DNA from: Spartobacteria bacterium UBA695
GTDB lineage: Bacteria; Verrucomicrobiota; Verrucomicrobiia; Chthoniobacterales; Chthoniobacteraceae
Assembly: GCA_002298145.1 (NCBI GenBank)
Contig: DBMP01000025.1
Span: 226,616 to 290,615, forward strand
Direction of reading: 5' to 3'
DNA length: 64,000 nucleotides
Numbering within the stretch: position 1 is the stretch's first letter; every line of letters starts with the position of its first letter. The position numbers and the translations under genes were made by a program. The notes below the pieces were generated by a model. The model had not been told where the DNA came from. It saw nothing but the letters and a program-made list of their open reading frames with translations, and did no database searches. Shown here piece after piece: positions 1 to 11,868 of the stretch.

Positions 1-108
1 TAATTCTTAAATCACATTGACGGTCTCGTCCGCTCTCGCTCAGAGTGCGGATGATTGTCTTTCCCGGCCTACAAGGAACCCATTTCCCCGATGCGCCACA
101 CACATTCT

Positions 109-1881
109 ATGAACTCATCAGAATTCTTCGTCCTCCAACGCCTTGTTCTACCTCATCTTCACTGCCACGCACCGGAGGAAATGTATGTTCGGAGAAGTAA
201 TAGCCAAGGCATCTTTTCCCTGAGCGATTCGTTGATTTACCTGGACAAAGGGAGTGGGATTTCTTTCGACACCTACTTCAACACCCTGGCGATCCGCGCA
301 TGGAAACAGCACACTAAAGTTCAAGATCTCTCCCTCTTCCTTTCAGGCCGAGGCCGCTTTCTGCTGCGCCTCGGATTGCATCAACAGGGACCACTCCATC
401 AATGGCTGAGCGAATCCGAAATCACCCTCCATGGAGAGGAACAGCGCATCGATCTGGAGTCTTGGCCATGCCTTACGGACGGGCTGCTCTATATTTCCCT
501 GACCGCGATGGAGGATAACACCGTGTTTAGCGGCGGGTATTATGCCACAAAAACCCCGCCGGAATACAAGGCTCGCCTCGGAATCGTTATTACCCACTAC
601 AACCGGCGTGAATACGTCCTGCCCGCCATTCAGAGCCTCCGCCGAGGAGTGCTGGAAGATCCATTCCTGCGCGGCAAAGTCGAGCTCATCGTTGTGGACA
701 ACTCCCAGACTCTTCTCGCCGCAGAGACAGAGGGAGCCACACTAATCCCCAACCACAACTTAGGATGCTCCGGCGGAACCATGCGCGGGCTCCTACATCT
801 GGAGGATTCCGGCCGCTTTACCCATTGCCTTTTCATGGACGATGACGGCGCATGCGAGCCAGACTCGATCCTGCGAACCTATTCGTTTCTCTCCTATTCC
901 CAAACCCCCAAACTGGCAGTCGCAGGGGGCCTGTTGAGGGAGATTGAACCCTTCCGTTTGACCGACGTGGGCGGCATATTCGACGGCACCTGTCATGGGA
1001 TCAACCCCTGGCTGGATGCCCGACATGTCTGGGCTCTACTGAAAGTGGAACAACAGAATGCAGCCCCCGACTTTGGCGGGTGGTGGTTTTTCGGGTTCAA
1101 ATTGAGCGACGTGAGCGCCTATGCATTCCCGTTTTTTGTCAAAGGCGACGACATCGCCTTCTCACTGCACAACCACTTTGATATTTGCACCTTCAACGGA
1201 GTGGCCACTTGGGCTCCGGATTTCGCATACAAAGCCGGGCCATCCACCCAGTACCTGGACGTCCGATGCCACTTGGCGCTCCAGCTCACCTCATCTTCGT
1301 GGACCAGGGCTGGAATTTGCTGGTGGATATATAAGAGATTCATCAACCAGCTCTACTCCTACCTCTACGCTTCCGCCGCTTCGATGTCCCTGGCCCTGGA
1401 GCACGTTTCCCAAGGCCCACGCTTTTGGGCTGAAAACGCCGATATGTGCAACGTGTTCCCGCAGCTTGCCAGCATTCCCTCGGATGAAAAAATGGCTGCT
1501 CATGACCGGGGGCACTATCCCTTGCAGCGCTTTCATAGGAAACGTCGCGCTATTTACAAGCTCTGGAGATTGTTGACGCTCAATGGTTTTTTGGTGCCCC
1601 TCTGGTTTTTCAAAAAGAAGTGGATGCTCTTTCAGGATAAAGGCTTTTACGGCGATACGTGGGCAATCTTCCGGTACAATAAAGTTTACTACGAATATCA
1701 ACCGCTGGGACTCGGATTTGTTGCGGTCCATAATAAAAAACGCTTTTTCAAGGAACTCATCATCTTTCTGCCGCGGCTGTTTCGCTTTTGGCTCCATTTT
1801 GGAAAACTTCGCGACGAGTACCGCAAAGCGATTCCCGAGCTGACCAGCCGTCATTTTTGGGAAAAGAAATTATCCGCCTAG
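109..1881 (+). CDS. GlfT2-like galactofuranosyltransferase (copy 1)
   Basis: Predicted processive-type GT2 glycosyltransferase resembling mycobacterial GlfT2, which adds galactofuranose from UDP-Galf. An N-terminal beta-rich region with a TYFN motif precedes the GT-A domain, which opens with GIVITHYNRREYVLPAI. The domain contains the DDD triad at residues 244-246, a WW pair at 325-326 and a GDD at 346-348, an order and spacing close to GlfT2. The His that follows GDD in GlfT2 is not evident here; the aligned stretch reads ATWAPDF. I chose the ATG at 109 because it aligns with the start of the tandem copy; an in-frame TTG at 55 and ATG at 91 are alternatives, and a TGA at 52-54 closes the frame. 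A near-identical architecture follows 39 bp downstream. Base composition looks less GC-rich than later genes. The family call is firm; the sugar specificity is inferred. Confidence 0.85.
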   Translation: MNSSEFFVLQRLVLPHLHCHAPEEMYVRRSNSQGIFSLSDSLIYLDKGSGISFDTYFNTLAIRAWKQHTKVQDLSLFLSGRGRFLLRLGLHQQGPLHQWLSESEITLHGEEQRIDLESWPCLTDGLLYISLTAMEDNTVFSGGYYATKTPPEYKARLGIVITHYNRREYVLPAIQSLRRGVLEDPFLRGKVELIVVDNSQTLLAAETEGATLIPNHNLGCSGGTMRGLLHLEDSGRFTHCLFMDDDGACEPDSILRTYSFLSYSQTPKLAVAGGLLREIEPFRLTDVGGIFDGTCHGINPWLDARHVWALLKVEQQNAAPDFGGWWFFGFKLSDVSAYAFPFFVKGDDIAFSLHNHFDICTFNGVATWAPDFAYKAGPSTQYLDVRCHLALQLTSSSWTRAGICWWIYKRFINQLYSYLYASAASMSLALEHVSQGPRFWAENADMCNVFPQLASIPSDEKMAAHDRGHYPLQRFHRKRRAIYKLWRLLTLNGFLVPLWFFKKKWMLFQDKGFYGDTWAIFRYNKVYYEYQPLGLGFVAVHNKKRFFKELIIFLPRLFRFWLHFGKLRDEYRKAIPELTSRHFWEKKLSA

Positions 1882-1920
1882 CGCGGTCGCTTGGCTCGCT
1901 CTGCCCCAAAAAATCAACCC

Positions 1921-3690
1921 ATGCATCCGACGCCCTTTTTTTTCCTGCAGCGGTTAGTACTGCCCAATCTCTGTTTTGAAGCGCCGGATGAAATGTATGT
2001 GAGAAAGGAGGGAGAGGGCTGCATCTTCCGCCCGAATGAACCAAGCATCCTTCTGGGTATCGGCAGCCAAATCACCTTTGACACCTATTTCAACGCGTTG
2101 ACGGTCGATGCCTGGAAGCAGCACACGCAAATCCGGGATTTGACGCTCTTTTTATCGGGCCGGGGGCGCTTCCAGCTGCGCTTCAGGCTGCATCAAGCAG
2201 GGGCTCTTTATCAATGCCTCAGCGAGCAGGAAATCGCCCTCGGGGAAACCGAGACACGCGTCGACCTAAAGTTCTGGGAAAAGCTGGAGTCGGGGCTGCT
2301 TTATTTTTCACTGACCGCCCTGGAGGCTGACGCCGCATTCACCGGAGGCTCCTACGCCACCCAGACCCCACCGCAATGCGAAGCGCGCCTGGGGGTCGTC
2401 ATTACACACTACAATCGGCGCGAATTCGTCCTGCCCGCCATTGAGAGGCTCAAGCGGGATTTGCTAACAGACCCGCTCTACCGCGACAGGATCGAGCTGA
2501 TCGTCGTGGACAACTCGCGCACCATCCTTCCTCACGAGGCCGAGGGCATTACGCTGATCCCCAACTGCAACCTCGGAGGCTCCGGCGGATTCATGCGCGG
2601 GCTCCTGCATCTGGAAGATTCCGGTCGCTTCACCCACGGCCTCTTCATGGACGACGACGCTTCGTGCGAAACCGAATCGATCCGCCGCACCTATGCCCTC
2701 CTCGCCCATGCCCAAAATCCCAAACTTGCCGTAGCAGGAGGTTTACTGCGGGAACTGGAGCCCTTTCGGCTGGTTGAAACGGGCGGCCTCTTTGATGGAG
2801 ACTTCCACCCGCTCAATCCCAAACTGGACGTTAGGAACATCCACGATTTGCTGAAAGCGGAACCCTCAGGAAAAACGGCCAACTACGGAGCCTGGTGGTT
2901 TTTCGGATTTAAGCTCAGCAGCGTCTGTATCTACGCCTTTCCCTTTTTTGTCAGGGGGGATGACGCCGTTTTTTCGGTCATGAACCGCTTCCAAATCTGC
3001 GTCCCGAATGGAGTGGCCTGCTGGAGTGGCGATTTCGCGTATAAATCCGGACCGACCACTCATTACCTGGACACGCGGTGCCATCTTGCCTTCCAGATCG
3101 CAGCCTCGGCGTTCAAAAAAGCGAAGCTCTGCAAGCTCATCCACCGGTTCTTTAGAGCGCAGCTCAACTCTTATTGCTACGCTTCCGCCGCCGCGATTTC
3201 GCTGGCGCTTAAACATGTCGCCGAGGGGCCGCAATTCTGGCGCGACAACCTCGCCATGAACGATGTCTTTTCCCAGCTCGCCGCCATCCCCTCAGATGAA
3301 AAACTGGCCTCCCGGGACAAAAGCCAAATTCCCTTAAGTCACTTCACAGAGAAACACCGCAGCCTCAATAGCCTGTTGCGGAAACTGACACTGAATGGCT
3401 TTTTGCTCCCCTCCTGTCTCTTGAAAAAGCAGGTACTTCTCCATGAAAAGGGGTTCGATGGCAATGCGCGGGCCATCTTCCGCTACCGGAAAGTCTACTA
3501 CGAATACGAACCGCTCCAGTGCGGCTTTATTGCGGTTCACGACAAGAAGCGTTTCTTCAAGGAATACCTGCTTTTCCTGCGCCGCCTGTATCATTTCTGG
3601 AGCAACTTCGACCGTATCCGCGAGGACTACCGCGAAGCGCTCCCTGAGCTGACCAGCCGCCATTTTTGGGAAAAGAGCCTAGCCGAGTAG
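1921..3690 (+). CDS. GlfT2-like galactofuranosyltransferase (copy 2)
   Basis: Tandem paralogue of the preceding gene, colinear along its whole 589 residues. Both share the LQRLVLP start, TYFN, the GVVITHYNRREFVLPAI nucleotide-binding strand, DDD, AWWFFGFK, RGDD, and the C-terminal ELTSRHFWEK tail. The ATG at 1921 gives the same N-terminus as copy 1; a TTG at 1891 is the alternative. As in copy 1, the residue expected to be the distal metal-binding His of GlfT2 falls in ACWSGDF and is absent. Two diverged copies suggest different acceptor or linkage preferences, or an initiating and an extending enzyme, as with GlfT1/GlfT2; this is inference. The 3' end overlaps the convergent glycosyltransferase by 12 bp. 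Confidence 0.85.
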   Translation: MHPTPFFFLQRLVLPNLCFEAPDEMYVRKEGEGCIFRPNEPSILLGIGSQITFDTYFNALTVDAWKQHTQIRDLTLFLSGRGRFQLRFRLHQAGALYQCLSEQEIALGETETRVDLKFWEKLESGLLYFSLTALEADAAFTGGSYATQTPPQCEARLGVVITHYNRREFVLPAIERLKRDLLTDPLYRDRIELIVVDNSRTILPHEAEGITLIPNCNLGGSGGFMRGLLHLEDSGRFTHGLFMDDDASCETESIRRTYALLAHAQNPKLAVAGGLLRELEPFRLVETGGLFDGDFHPLNPKLDVRNIHDLLKAEPSGKTANYGAWWFFGFKLSSVCIYAFPFFVRGDDAVFSVMNRFQICVPNGVACWSGDFAYKSGPTTHYLDTRCHLAFQIAASAFKKAKLCKLIHRFFRAQLNSYCYASAAAISLALKHVAEGPQFWRDNLAMNDVFSQLAAIPSDEKLASRDKSQIPLSHFTEKHRSLNSLLRKLTLNGFLLPSCLLKKQVLLHEKGFDGNARAIFRYRKVYYEYEPLQCGFIAVHDKKRFFKEYLLFLRRLYHFWSNFDRIREDYREALPELTSRHFWEKSLAE

Positions 3691-4794
3691 CTCGGCGGCC
3701 TGGGGCTCCTGGGCCTGGATCGCCTTCAGGCTCTCCTCAATCACGTAACGCGCCAGGAAATCAAAGGTATGGTAGCGCTCCACGTGCTCCCGCACGCGGC
3801 GGCCCATTTCGCGCAAATGCTCCCGGTCGGCCAAGGCCGTTTTGAGTTTCACGTAGAGCTGCCCCTCTTCGACGCCGTAGTAGAGCGCGTGTTCGCCGTC
3901 GATGAGCGGCGCATGGCGTTGAATCGTCGGGTACTGGATGAGCGGAACCGCCCCCACCGCGGCCGTTTCATACGTCCTGAAGCAATCCCACCCGAACCCC
4001 TCCGGGCACCAGACCACCAGCGACTGCGCGCAGCGTTGCCAGAATTCCTTCTGCGAGAGCCGCTCTTCCGGAAGATCGACCCGGTAGCCCTCCGCCCGCA
4101 GCCTGCGCAGCTGCTCCAGCCCGGAAAGGCGCGTGGGCCGGTTGTAGGTCGTCCCCGCGAAGAATACGTCGTATTTCTTGCCCACATTCCCAAGCCCCAT
4201 CTCCCCAGCCAGGCCCGGCTCGACACCGAGCGAAATCGGCCTCAGTTTCGCGAGGATCTTCGCGAACCCCCGCTGCCGCTGGATATTACCGTTATCCTCA
4301 TTCCTGGCCGTGGTGTAGAGAAAGGCGTTGCACGGGTTCTGCGGCAGCTCCCGCTTAAAGTAAAGGCGGCAAAGCGAGGCCGCGCGGAAGCGCATGTTAT
4401 CGATGATGGGGCGGTCCTCCATATCCAGGACGACCAGCCGGGGGGCGAAAAGCTCCAACAACCGCGCCACCCGTGCCCCCCGCCAAGCGGCAGCTACTCG
4501 GCACACCTTGCCCGCGACCCCCGCCCAGCGGTGGAAAAACGACTTTCGCGGATTCGGCTCCAGCGTCGGCAGTTTACCGGCTATTACCAGGTCATACTTT
4601 TCCGCAAGATAATTCCGCCGGGCCTCCGTGAGGGAAATGCACCGGTCCACGGCATGAACGGCTGGCTTCGCTCCGCAATGAACGAAATCGGCATTCGCAT
4701 AGTGTAGGAAAAAGCACAGGTCGCACTCCCGCTCCTTCTGAAAACTCAAATCTCCCAGGCAAAGGATCCGCGTTGATAAATAAGAACCGTCCAT
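3679..4794 (-). CDS. GT-B glycosyltransferase with CgeB-like C-terminal domain
   Basis: A 371-residue cytoplasmic protein without a signal peptide. The C-terminal half has features of the Glyco_trans_1_2 (CgeB-like) domain: YDVFFAGTTYNRPTR, then VVWCPEGFGWDCFRTYETAAVGAVPLI, which resembles the nucleotide-binding E-x7-E region of GT-B enzymes, and a tail rich in REH helices. The N-terminal half (residues 1-190) is only weakly recognisable as the acceptor-side Rossmann domain, with YDLVIAGKLP and VVLDMEDRP. It is convergent with the GlfT2-like pair and divergent from the next glycosyltransferase across a 158-bp shared promoter region. It most likely transfers a sugar in the surface-glycan pathway encoded here. 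Substrate unknown. Confidence 0.7.
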   Translation of the reverse strand: MDGSYLSTRILCLGDLSFQKERECDLCFFLHYANADFVHCGAKPAVHAVDRCISLTEARRNYLAEKYDLVIAGKLPTLEPNPRKSFFHRWAGVAGKVCRVAAAWRGARVARLLELFAPRLVVLDMEDRPIIDNMRFRAASLCRLYFKRELPQNPCNAFLYTTARNEDNGNIQRQRGFAKILAKLRPISLGVEPGLAGEMGLGNVGKKYDVFFAGTTYNRPTRLSGLEQLRRLRAEGYRVDLPEERLSQKEFWQRCAQSLVVWCPEGFGWDCFRTYETAAVGAVPLIQYPTIQRHAPLIDGEHALYYGVEEGQLYVKLKTALADREHLREMGRRVREHVERYHTFDFLARYVIEESLKAIQAQEPQAAELLG

Positions 4795-4952
4795 GAAACT
4801 TGCAGCAAAGTTTCGCGAAGCCGCGCCTCTCGCGTCAAGGCGGAAATCCCCCGATCCCGCCCCCGGCTCGCCGCTGGAAACGCTGATATTGCTATTGAAA
4901 AAAGGCCTCCATTATCCAGTATACCTCCCCACACGCGACAGCCCTCTAACTC

Positions 4953-6119
4953 ATGACATCGAACACCGCAGGCCGGAAAATCAAAGTCGGATTGATCATT
5001 GACGAATTCTTTGGAGGCGCGGGCACCCCTTACGGCGGCTACGGCTTTCTGGCCCGCAAATACGTCGCCAAATACATTCCCAACGAGCAGATCGAGGTCG
5101 AGGTGCTGCTGGGCCGGGGCAAAAAGAACTTTTCCGCCCAGCGCTACGAAGAGGACGGCTGCACGCTCTACCGGCTTCCCCGGTGGTCGTTCTTCGCGAA
5201 ACGCTGGCTCAAAAAGCAGAACTACAGCGTCTACCTGAGCATCGAACTGACCAGCACCTACGCCCTTAAAAACGAGCCCGACCCCTCCAAGCGCCTGATT
5301 CTCTGGATTCAGGACCCGCGCCCGGAATCGGCTTGGTGCATCGTCAATACGCTGCAATCCCTCAAGTGCCCTTTTTTCTTCAACCCCAAGATCTACAATT
5401 TCGTCGAAAAGCTCAACGCGCAGAAGCGGGTCGCCTTCATCTCCCAGGGGCGCTCGCTCAATCCGCTAGGCATCGAGCTCTACCACCTGCCTAAAGAGAC
5501 ACCCGTGCGCTTTCTCCCGAACCCGGTGGATATCGACTGGGAATTCCAGTTCGACCTCGCCAAGAAGAAAAAAGCGGTCGTCTTCCTGGGCCGCCTCGAG
5601 GCGCAAAAACGCTGCTGGCTTTTCTGCGAAGTCGCCAAACGGATGCCGGAATATGATTTTTACGTCCTCGGGCAGTTCTTCCGCAACCCCGAGGACAACC
5701 GCCGCATGCTCGCGCCGTATATGAAGGGCGACCTCTCCAACCTCCCCAACCTTCACTTCGTCGGCCACGACGACGGGGAGAAAAAGAAGCAGCTTCTCAA
5801 GGATTCACGCGTCATGCTCTCCACGGCCATCTGGGAGGGCATCCCGATTTCCTGGCTGGAGGGGCTCTCCTACGGTGCCACACTCGTCACCTGCCTGGAG
5901 CGGGAGGGGCTCGCGGAGCGCTTCGGCGAGTTCGTGGGCGAGATCAACGGCGACGGCTTCGAGGGCGTGGACCGGTTCATCCCCGCCATCCGCCGCATGA
6001 TGGAGGACGACGAGTTCTATTCCCAAAAAGCCCGCGCCGCCGTCGACTACATCCGCGAAACCCACAGCATCCCGCGCTTTATCAAAGACCTGCGGGAAGT
6101 TATCACCGCCTCCTGCTAA
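4953..6119 (+). CDS. GT4-type glycosyltransferase
   Basis: A 388-residue GT-B fold glycosyltransferase. The N-terminus carries the glycine-rich acceptor loop IDEFFGGAGTPYGGYGF. The C-terminal domain starts near residue 205 with KAVVFLGRLEAQKRCWLF, and continues with FVGHDDGEKKKQLLKDSRV and STAIWEGIPISWLEGLSYG, which holds the conserved acidic residues that bind the donor nucleotide sugar in GT4 enzymes. It is followed 10 bp later by a GT9 enzyme on the same strand, so the two are probably co-transcribed. It likely acts at the cytoplasmic face of the inner membrane in glycan assembly. Donor and acceptor cannot be read from sequence. Confidence 0.8.
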   Translation: MTSNTAGRKIKVGLIIDEFFGGAGTPYGGYGFLARKYVAKYIPNEQIEVEVLLGRGKKNFSAQRYEEDGCTLYRLPRWSFFAKRWLKKQNYSVYLSIELTSTYALKNEPDPSKRLILWIQDPRPESAWCIVNTLQSLKCPFFFNPKIYNFVEKLNAQKRVAFISQGRSLNPLGIELYHLPKETPVRFLPNPVDIDWEFQFDLAKKKKAVVFLGRLEAQKRCWLFCEVAKRMPEYDFYVLGQFFRNPEDNRRMLAPYMKGDLSNLPNLHFVGHDDGEKKKQLLKDSRVMLSTAIWEGIPISWLEGLSYGATLVTCLEREGLAERFGEFVGEINGDGFEGVDRFIPAIRRMMEDDEFYSQKARAAVDYIRETHSIPRFIKDLREVITASC

Positions 6120-6129
6120 CCTCCACGCC

Positions 6130-7236
6130 ATGTGGCACCGATTCGTTCAGGCTTTCACCCTCGCCTTCTTCCGCGCCGTGAGCCGGGTTTTTCCGCCCGT
6201 CCCCGGGCCCGTTCCCCGCGACCCGTCGCTGATTTTGGTTTTCAGCTGCACCGGCATCGGCGACGCGCTGTTCCAAGGCGGCGCGATCCGCAGTCTTAAG
6301 AAAGCCTACCCGCGCGCACGGATCGTCGTTTGCGCCCATCACAAGCGCCGGACCATTGCCCTTCACCACCCGGACGTGGCCGAGGTCGTTTCCTACGGAA
6401 AATCGCCGCTTTATGCCCTTCGGCTGCTCTGGAGATTCAGAAGGAACCGGCCGGACATCGTGGTTCTGCTCAATACCAACACAGAGGTGCTTCCGCTGGC
6501 CTACTGCATCAACCGCCGGGCGCTCTTCGGCCCGCTCTGGCGCAGCGAGCCCTACACCTTTTTACTTTCCCACCCCGTGGACGCGCCCAACCGAGGCCAC
6601 ATGACCGCACGCATGATGTCTGTGGCGGAAGCCGCGGGCGGGCTGCCGGGAGACAGCTCGATGGTCTATGCCCCAACGGAGGCGGAGCGTTCCGCAGTGC
6701 GGCAGCGGTTTGCAGGGTGGATCGAGAAGCCCTACCTCATCTTCCAAACCGGCGGTGGAACGACGCTCGGCTGGCGCAACTGGCCCGTGGAAGCCTATAT
6801 CCGGGCGATCCGGTGGCTTCGCGAGCGCTACGACCTCTCCGTGGTGCTCACCGGAGGCCACGACAATGAACCGCAGGCCGCCGCAATCGAGAGCGCCTGC
6901 CCTGGCGTGATCAACCTGTGCAGCAAGACCACGCTGGAGGAAACCGCGGCGCTGCTCACCTTTGCCCGCCTGCTGGTCAGCTCAGACACCGGCGTGATGC
7001 ACCTCGCCTTCGCCGTCAAGTGCCCCACCGTCTCCATCCATCACTACCGCATTCCGGCAAGCGACGTGGGGCCGCTGGACCGGTCCGGGAATCATGAGGT
7101 GATCGAGCTTGCGAGGAAAAACCCCGCCTCCCCGACGCCCGAATCAATGGACGGCATTCCCGACCAGGAGGTCTGGGAGGCCATCGAACGCCTGCTGGCG
7201 AGAGGCGGCGTCGCCCCTCGCCCGGTCGGCGCGTAG
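6130..7236 (+). CDS. Glycosyltransferase family 9 (heptosyltransferase-like)
   Basis: A 368-residue GT9 protein of the ADP-heptose:LPS heptosyltransferase superfamily. Diagnostic segments are FSCTGIGDALFQGGAIRSLK near residue 38, FQTGGGTTLGWRNWP near residue 205, VVLTGGHDN, and LVSSDTGVMHLAFAV, the loop that contacts the donor nucleotide. It lies 10 bp behind a GT4 gene and so likely belongs to the same transcript. A second GT9 gene sits at 47886-48854. Whether this one builds LPS core or another polymer is not decidable from sequence; association with the galactofuranose genes favours a surface polysaccharide role. Confidence 0.8.
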   Translation: MWHRFVQAFTLAFFRAVSRVFPPVPGPVPRDPSLILVFSCTGIGDALFQGGAIRSLKKAYPRARIVVCAHHKRRTIALHHPDVAEVVSYGKSPLYALRLLWRFRRNRPDIVVLLNTNTEVLPLAYCINRRALFGPLWRSEPYTFLLSHPVDAPNRGHMTARMMSVAEAAGGLPGDSSMVYAPTEAERSAVRQRFAGWIEKPYLIFQTGGGTTLGWRNWPVEAYIRAIRWLRERYDLSVVLTGGHDNEPQAAAIESACPGVINLCSKTTLEETAALLTFARLLVSSDTGVMHLAFAVKCPTVSIHHYRIPASDVGPLDRSGNHEVIELARKNPASPTPESMDGIPDQEVWEAIERLLARGGVAPRPVGA

Positions 7237-7277
7237 AGCACCGTAGATCAAGTGAAGCTCGTTGAAGCGCCGGGCGC

Positions 7278-10529
<3,252 letters not shown>

Positions 10530-10705
10530 CGGGTAAAAACGTGCCGGAAACTAGAGCATCTGCCGAGTCAACTTTCCAGAAAAATGAGTGACCCGCTCAT
10601 GGTTATGAACCGCGGGATAAGACTGCGCCTTGTTCCCGAACTTCATTTGGGGACGCCAGCGCACCGGCAACTCACGGGCCACAATGGGCGTTGAGGGCTC
10701 AAGCG

Positions 10706-10730
10706 CGTGCCGAAATGGCGTTTCGGCACG
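10706..10730 (-). terminator. Hairpin between exported repeat protein and carB
   Basis: Perfect 10-bp stem CGTGCCGAAA / TTTCGGCACG with a 5-nt loop, located 42 bp after the stop of the leftward gene at 10772 and before carB. There is no T-run after it in the leftward direction, so it may be a Rho-dependent or weak terminator, or an mRNA-stabilising structure. Confidence 0.5.
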
Positions 10731-10771
10731 AAAAGAAGAGTGCAAGAACAGGGGCCGCAGCCGCCTGAAGG

Positions 10772-11770
10772 CTATTCCACGATCGGCTTCCCGGCGTCGA
10801 TGCGGCGCTGGTAGGCCCCTTCGCGGCGGTCGAGGGACTCCTTCTGGCTGGGGTCGATTTTGCGCATCTTGTTAAAGAGCGCCTCGGTGTAGGCCTTGGC
10901 GGCGGCTTTGTACTCGTCGCTTCCCTCGGGGGTGGACTGTAGTTTCTGGAGCGCCGAGGCGACTTTCGGGTCCTGGAGGGCCGCTCCCTTGGTCTTGGCG
11001 TAGGCCTCGGGAGATACTTCCCGAACCGGGGTGGCCACGGGGGTCTCGACGACTTTGGGGGTCGGGGTTGCCTTGGGCGTTGGGGTGGGCTTGGGGGTCG
11101 GTTTCGGAGTGGGCGTAGGCGTCGGGGTCTCGACCGGGGAAGGCTTGGGCGTTGCGGTTGGCTTGGGCGTGGCCGTGGGTTTCGGGGTCGCCGTGGGTTT
11201 GGGCGTGGGCGTGGCAGAGGGCTCAGCGGTAGGAGCTGGAGCCGGGGTGGCAACCGGGGTAGCCGTTGGAGAAGCCTTGGGACTCGCGGTCGGCTTGGCG
11301 CTCGGAGCCGCCGAGGGGGTGGCCGCCGGTTTCACGGCTTCGGGTTTGGCGGCTCCTTTTTTAACCGGGGTGGCCTCGGGAGCGGGCGTGGCCCCCTTGA
11401 TCCCTTCCTTGGGGGAGGCGATGCCCTTTTTAGAAGCCTTCGGCGTCTGAGCAGGGGTGGCCTTCGGGGCTTTTTCGCCGCCGAACATATTGCGGAAAAA
11501 CCCAAAGAACCCAGAGCGTTTCCTGGGGGCGGGCGTGGCCTCCGGGGTGGGGGCAGGGGCCGCCTTTTTCTTCACCGCCGGGCGGGCGCGTTTGACCGGT
11601 TCCGGAGTCGATTCCCCAGGGGTGGCGGCAGCGGGCGTGGCCGTGGGAGAAGAGGAAGCCGAGGCGCTGGGGGCGGGAGCCACGGGGGTATTCGGCTGGT
11701 CGGGGGTCACGGAGACTTGCGCCAGGGCGCTCGAAGCGCAGGCCAGCAGGACGAAAGGAATCTTTTTCAT
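10772..11770 (-). CDS. Exported Pro/Thr/Ala repeat protein of unknown function
   Basis: A 332-residue protein with a clear N-terminal signal peptide (MKKIPFVLLACASSALA, probable cleavage before QVSV). Residues ~20-245 are low-complexity Pro/Ala/Thr/Lys, including a run of TPKPTA units encoded by 18-bp tandem repeats. A short, more ordered C-terminal region follows (about residues 255-332; PEAYAKTKGAALQDPKVASALQ, ending in a basic, helix-forming stretch). The composition suggests an extended spacer that could span the periplasm or peptidoglycan. No enzymatic motif is seen. It is divergent from alr over a 98-bp intergenic region. Function unknown. Confidence 0.75.
   Translation of the reverse strand: MKKIPFVLLACASSALAQVSVTPDQPNTPVAPAPSASASSSPTATPAAATPGESTPEPVKRARPAVKKKAAPAPTPEATPAPRKRSGFFGFFRNMFGGEKAPKATPAQTPKASKKGIASPKEGIKGATPAPEATPVKKGAAKPEAVKPAATPSAAPSAKPTASPKASPTATPVATPAPAPTAEPSATPTPKPTATPKPTATPKPTATPKPSPVETPTPTPTPKPTPKPTPTPKATPTPKVVETPVATPVREVSPEAYAKTKGAALQDPKVASALQKLQSTPEGSDEYKAAAKAYTEALFNKMRKIDPSQKESLDRREGAYQRRIDAGKPIVE
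11142..11213 (-). repeat. 18-bp tandem repeats coding TPKPTA units
   Basis: Four consecutive 18-nt units (11142, 11160, 11178, 11196), each beginning GG(C/T)TT(G/C)GGG on the plus strand, encode the six-residue unit T-P-K-P-T-A in the exported protein. Similar but more diverged TPxP units flank it. The repeat keeps frame because 18 is divisible by three. Confidence 0.8.
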
Positions 11771-11868
11771 GGGGGAGGTAATCGCCTATATCAGTAACAG
11801 GGCTTTTTTCAATCGGCAAGTTACGGTTGAGTACGGCGAAAAATAGGCCCAAAGTAAGGCTTCAAACC

